This document shows positions 15,691 to 18,969 of a DNA stretch of 18,969 nucleotides, piece after piece. Source of the DNA: Conus ventricosus. Lineage: Eukaryota; Mollusca; Gastropoda; Neogastropoda; Conidae. The position numbers and the translations under genes are program-made. The stretch is from assembly GCA_018398815.1 (NCBI GenBank), contig JAFLJL010003948.1:1-18969 (forward strand), written 5' to 3'. Position 1 is the first letter of the stretch. Each line of letters starts with the position of its first letter. The notes under the pieces are model-generated. The model worked only from the letters and a program-made list of their open reading frames with translations, was not told the DNA's origin and did no database searches.

Positions 15691-15788
15691 ATTATTGAGA
15701 ATTGACTGCACAGAAGCTTGTACATGATACAAAATAAATAAAGCATTTCGGGAAAAAAAAATGTTTACATGACAATGCTGCACTCTAC

Positions 15789-16018
15789 GAACAATCTCTC
15801 TCTTCTCTCTCTCTCCCCTTTTCCCCTCTCTTCTCTCCTTCTCTCTCCCCTCTCTTTCTCTCCTCTCTCTCCTCTCTCTCTCTCACCCCCAACACACACA
15901 CACACCTTCTCTCTCTCTCTCTCTCCTCTTCTCTCCCACACACACACACACCCCTTTCCTTTCCTCTCTCCCCACAACACACACACCCCAACACACACAA
16001 ACACCACACACCACACCC
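15789..16018. repeat. (CT)n/(CA)n block, opposite strand sense to its neighbours
   Basis: CT/CCTCT units run to about 15885, then CA and CT alternate, then CA/CCA to 16018. Purines lie on the minus strand here but on the plus strand on both sides. Confidence 0.88.
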
Positions 16019-16030
16019 TAAAAAACAATA

Positions 16031-16800
16031 CCGGCAAACGGCATGGGTTGAGGGGGGAGAGAGAGAGAGAGAGGAGAGAGGAGAGGGGGAGAGAGGGAGA
16101 GAAAAAGAGGAGGAGAGGGGGGGGGAGAGAGAGAAAAGGAGAGGGGGAAACTGAACTGAAACGACGTGCATGCAGATTTCACCGAACAAAACGATACCAC
16201 ACCAAAAACACACACACCACACACAACACACAAAACCCACACACACAACATATACACGGACCGGCAACGGCTAGGTGGGGGGGGAAGGGGAGGAGGGAGA
16301 GGGAGAGAGACGAGGAGGAGGGGGGGGGGGGAAGAGAAAGGGGAGAGAGAGAAGAGGGGGGGAGGGGAGAGAGAAGGGGGAAGAGGAGGAAGGGAGAGAG
16401 GGGAAAGGAGAGAGGAAAACTGAACTGAAACTGAGTGCATGCATGACTTCACAGAACAAAACAGATATAAACCCAACACCAACAACACACACACACCCAC
16501 ACACACCACAAACAATACACGGCACACGGCATACGAACTGAGGTGGGTCGGGGAAGGGGGGGGAGGGAGAGGGGGGAGACAGAGAGAGGAGGGGGGGGGG
16601 AGGAAGAGAGAAAGAGAAAGAGGGGGGAGGGAAAGAGAAGGAAAAGGAGAGAGAGAGAGAAGCTGAATTAAAAATGACGTGCATGCATGACTTAACAAAA
16701 CAAAACAGATCACACCACAACACACCACACACACACACCACACACCCACACACACACACACACTGACTCACACACACACACAACACCCCCCACACACCAC
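16031..16800. repeat. Compound satellite, at least three 230-270-bp units
   Basis: Each unit has a lead (CCGGCAAACGGCAT at 16031, CCGGCAACGGC at 16261, CGGCACACGGCAT at 16520), a G-rich polypurine block of about 100-130 bp, a middle (CTGAACTGAAA at 16151 and 16420, CTGAATTAAAA at 16663, then TGCATGCA and GAACAAAAC or ACAAAACAGAT), and a CA tract. The third unit's CA tract merges with the CA array after 16715. So simple-repeat DNA is itself the body of a larger tandem repeat. Confidence 0.8.
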
Positions 16801-16895
16801 ACACACCACACACCACACACACACAAACGCCAAACACAAACACACGCACCAGGGCCGAAAGCACCACGCACGCACGCACGCCGCACACCACAAAT
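16715..16895. repeat. (CA)n/(ACC)n-rich array with ACGC units
   Basis: CACACC and CACA units to about 16825, then ACGCACGCACGC at 16866-16880. Similar ACGCACGC/CACA sequence recurs at 17430-17535. Confidence 0.9.
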
Positions 16896-17429
16896 GTGTA
16901 CTCAGCCCCCTTTAGGAAAAGCTGGTTGGGTGTAAATACCCCACTCCCTCACATAACTGTTCCTATACTTTTAACACAACAAAACTGCTTTTTGGCACAG
17001 TCTCGTTGTGTCTACACTCTCAGATCAGGGCTTGGTTAAGAAATTTGTGCACTGACAGGGCTTTTGCTTTTGTCCCCTCTCCTCTCTAAAAAGCCCCCAC
17101 CCCCCCCCCTCCCCCACCCCCACCTTTAACAGAAGTACACTTTGCCCTTTGAAAAAAAAATCTAAAACAAAAAATATAGTGTGTTCAGTAGTACTCTCAC
17201 TCATGTAAAATTTTTTAAAAACCCAAAATTTTCAATATTGCTTATCTTGGAAACAAAGGTCAATATTTTTAGCATTATTTCACCCCCTTTCAAAAAAACA
17301 ATTCAAATGTATCAGTGAACTATGTCAACTTGAAAATAACAATTATAATGCCTTAGTTCTATGGATTTATGTACACAATTATTTTGTGCAATTTGGGGTA
17401 GTCTTTGATGCTTTTTTTTTCAACAAATT
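16896..17429. other. AT-rich unique region, no supported gene
   Basis: Includes a C-rich patch at 17095-17125 and several A/T runs. No ORF, RNA gene or repeat copy was recognised. Confidence 0.45.
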
Positions 17430-17535
17430 TACGCACGCACGCACGCCCCAGCAAAACATGCACACACACACAGCCCCACACACGCGCACCACACACCACA
17501 CACACACACACACACCACACACAACACACACACAA
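17430..17535. repeat. (ACGC)n/(CA)n simple repeat
   Basis: ACGCACGCACGCACGCC leads into CACACA and CACC units, resembling the end of the 16715-16895 array. Confidence 0.88.
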
Positions 17536-18224
17536 AAGCACCCTAATGGTACTTCCAACAATACACTTTAATTTTAATTTGCCGAAGAAATAGTAGTAGT
17601 GACTGGAAAATGAAGTATTTTTTTAAATTTTAATAATTTTTCACTTTTATTGTTATGCCTCTCCATTACTGTATCAGTAGATTTTTGTTGTAGAAATATT
17701 TTTCTCTACGTTTCCCTTTAATTTTTGGGGGTACATTTCTCTAATGCAACCATATACATATAAATGCAGCAACAATGAAGTATGTTTTCAAAGGGGTAAA
17801 TACGGCCCTTTACAAATGCTAACTAACTTTTTTATTCACAAAGATTTTTGCCCAAAGCCTGGGTGGCCTACTTCGGAAAGATAGTTTGCGCGCCCCCACC
17901 TCCCCCGTCTTTGCTTCGGCTTAAGGCCCCGGCGCGCGCCACAGCCGGTCGCAAGTTCGTCAGAAATTTTTAAACACGAACTTAAATTTTGGACTCAAGA
18001 GAAAACTGAAAAGCCAGTTTTTTCCAAATCTCAAGTACTCACGCGCCCCTTGTTTTCATAAAAATTTATTAAAAAATTTTTGTACAGTAAAAATTTAAAT
18101 TAAAAAGTGCACCCCGTCTCGAAGGTCCAAACACAACAGCGTCTGGCCGTGCGGTGGCTGACCTTCGGCCTCGCCGAGTCAAAAAAGGGAAAAAGCGTTT
18201 TAGCGCCCGAAATGCAGTGGGTTG
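17536..18224. other. AT-rich spacer with a GC-rich patch
   Basis: 17540-17850 is AT-rich and looks like ordinary unique DNA. 17885-17955 is GC-rich with GCGCGC runs. From about 17850 the homopolymer-dense texture returns. No gene supported. Confidence 0.4.
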
Positions 18225-18925
18225 AGTGTGGGGGCGCCCCCGTGAACGGGGGGGGTGTTTGCGCCCGAGAAGACCTGTGGGAAAAGGCCCCACAGGAGCC
18301 CTTTTCCCCTGGAGAGGGGGAGTACGGTGGAGTCCGGGGACCGGGTTTTTGAGGGTGTACTCAAGCTCGTTGCCCGTGTCCCCAACTGGGGGTTTGGCCA
18401 ACGGGGGGGAACACGTGTGGGAGTAGTCGTAGTCGCACATGGGTGAGAAAAAAAGACGGCAACCGGGAGTGCTGGCAAGTTCCCGGGGTTTTATTTGTTC
18501 TTTTGTTTATCGTGTGCAAATAGAATTGTGGAATATTTTCTTTCCTGGTTTTGAAAGTAATTGAGGAAAGGGGGCATTTATAAATTGTCGTATGCTTTTA
18601 CATGTTTATGATCGTATTGTGTTGTGTGTGATGGGTGGGGGCTCGGGGTCAATTTTAAAAAAGTTGTTATTTTCTTGAAATGTTATTGGTTTCCCGTCAC
18701 CCTTTTTTTCGGGGCCGTGTGAGTGACAGGGGGGTGTGGGCCCAGGGGAGAGCGCATTTTGGTTGTGAAAGCGAAACTTCTGTCTTAAACCCCCCCGCAT
18801 CCCCGAATATGAAAATCAAATTTAATAACGAGGGGGAGGTCGGGACCCCTCACAAATTGGGGGCTTCCGGGATGAAAAAAATGAGCCATAAGTGATTTCG
18901 ATCTGGGTTTTGTTTTTTTTAAAAA
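18225..18925 (-). mobile_element. Dispersed repeat element, copy C (right part)
   Basis: Aligns in order with about 9045-9850: TGTTTGCGCCCGAGAAGACC against TGTTTGCAGCCAGAGAAGCC, then ACTCAAGCT, GGCAAGTTCCCGG, CAAATAGAATTG, GCATTTTGGTTGTGAAAGCG, AATATGAAAAT and GATCTGGGTTTTG. Copies A and C differ throughout, beyond homopolymers (GGGAGTGCTGGC against AGGAGTGTTTGGC), so they are separate insertions and not an assembly duplicate. The window ends shortly after in a poly-T run. Confidence 0.65.
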
Positions 18926-18969
18926 AATTTTCAAGGGGGATTTTGTTTTTTTTTTTTTTTTTTAAGGGA

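Noticed and set aside
15769..16891. Long Arg-Glu-Gly, Ser-Leu-Pro and Thr-His ORFs on both strands
   Set aside because: Translations of GA, CT and CA simple repeats, open on both strands by composition alone.
8107..18925. Copies A, B and C as an assembly duplication of one locus
   Set aside because: Copies B and C are different halves, B has its own insertion near 13602-13635, and A and C differ by substitutions as well as homopolymers, so separate insertions fit better.

Overview
The window looks like repeat-rich nuclear DNA of a eukaryote. It has long (GT)n, (GA)n, (AT)n and (ATC)n microsatellites, two long minisatellites, tRNA-derived SINE-like heads, splice-site-like signals and no compact gene array. 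My guess is a marine gastropod mollusc, from the general repeat style and a short repeat that feels familiar from gastropod DNA; this is recollection, not a search. No ORF carries a recognisable protein domain, and nothing resembles an operon, phage, CRISPR locus or defence system.

Layout. 1-4300: a microsatellite-dense part holding a nearly perfect 39-bp RNA-type hairpin (613-701), two copies of a 59-bp retroposon-like element each flanked by a 13-14-bp direct repeat (1297-1355 and 2375-2433), and a 42-bp minisatellite (about 2160-3020) that hosts the second copy. 4300-5630: AT-rich, mostly unique, with the best gene candidate: a minus-strand pair of short exons (4839-4708 and 4624-4571) joined in phase across a GT-AG intron. 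5633-7357: a 58-bp minisatellite of about 30 units. 7687-8103: a diverged tandem repeat with a 163-190-bp period. 8107-9850: a long repeat element (copy A) with Pol III-like A and B boxes on the minus strand; its left part recurs at 13502-14510 (copy B) and its right part at 18225-18925 (copy C).

From about 8940 to 14930, and again from about 17850, the sequence is crowded with 4-10-base homopolymers. Copy B differs from the cleaner copy A mostly by homopolymer growth, so this looks like poorly polished long-read consensus. Absence of ORFs there is weak evidence of absence. Embedded are a 28-bp polypurine minisatellite (10186-10626) and a second tRNA-like SINE head (11236-11315, minus). 15150-16900 holds alternating GT, GA, CT and CA blocks, including at least three copies of a compound 230-270-bp unit. 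16900-17850 is AT-rich and apparently unique.

No genes can be shown to work together. Real genes, if present, are represented only by scattered short exons, all called at low confidence. The best leads are the 59-bp element, the 89-nt hairpin, the compound satellite and the candidate minus-strand split gene.
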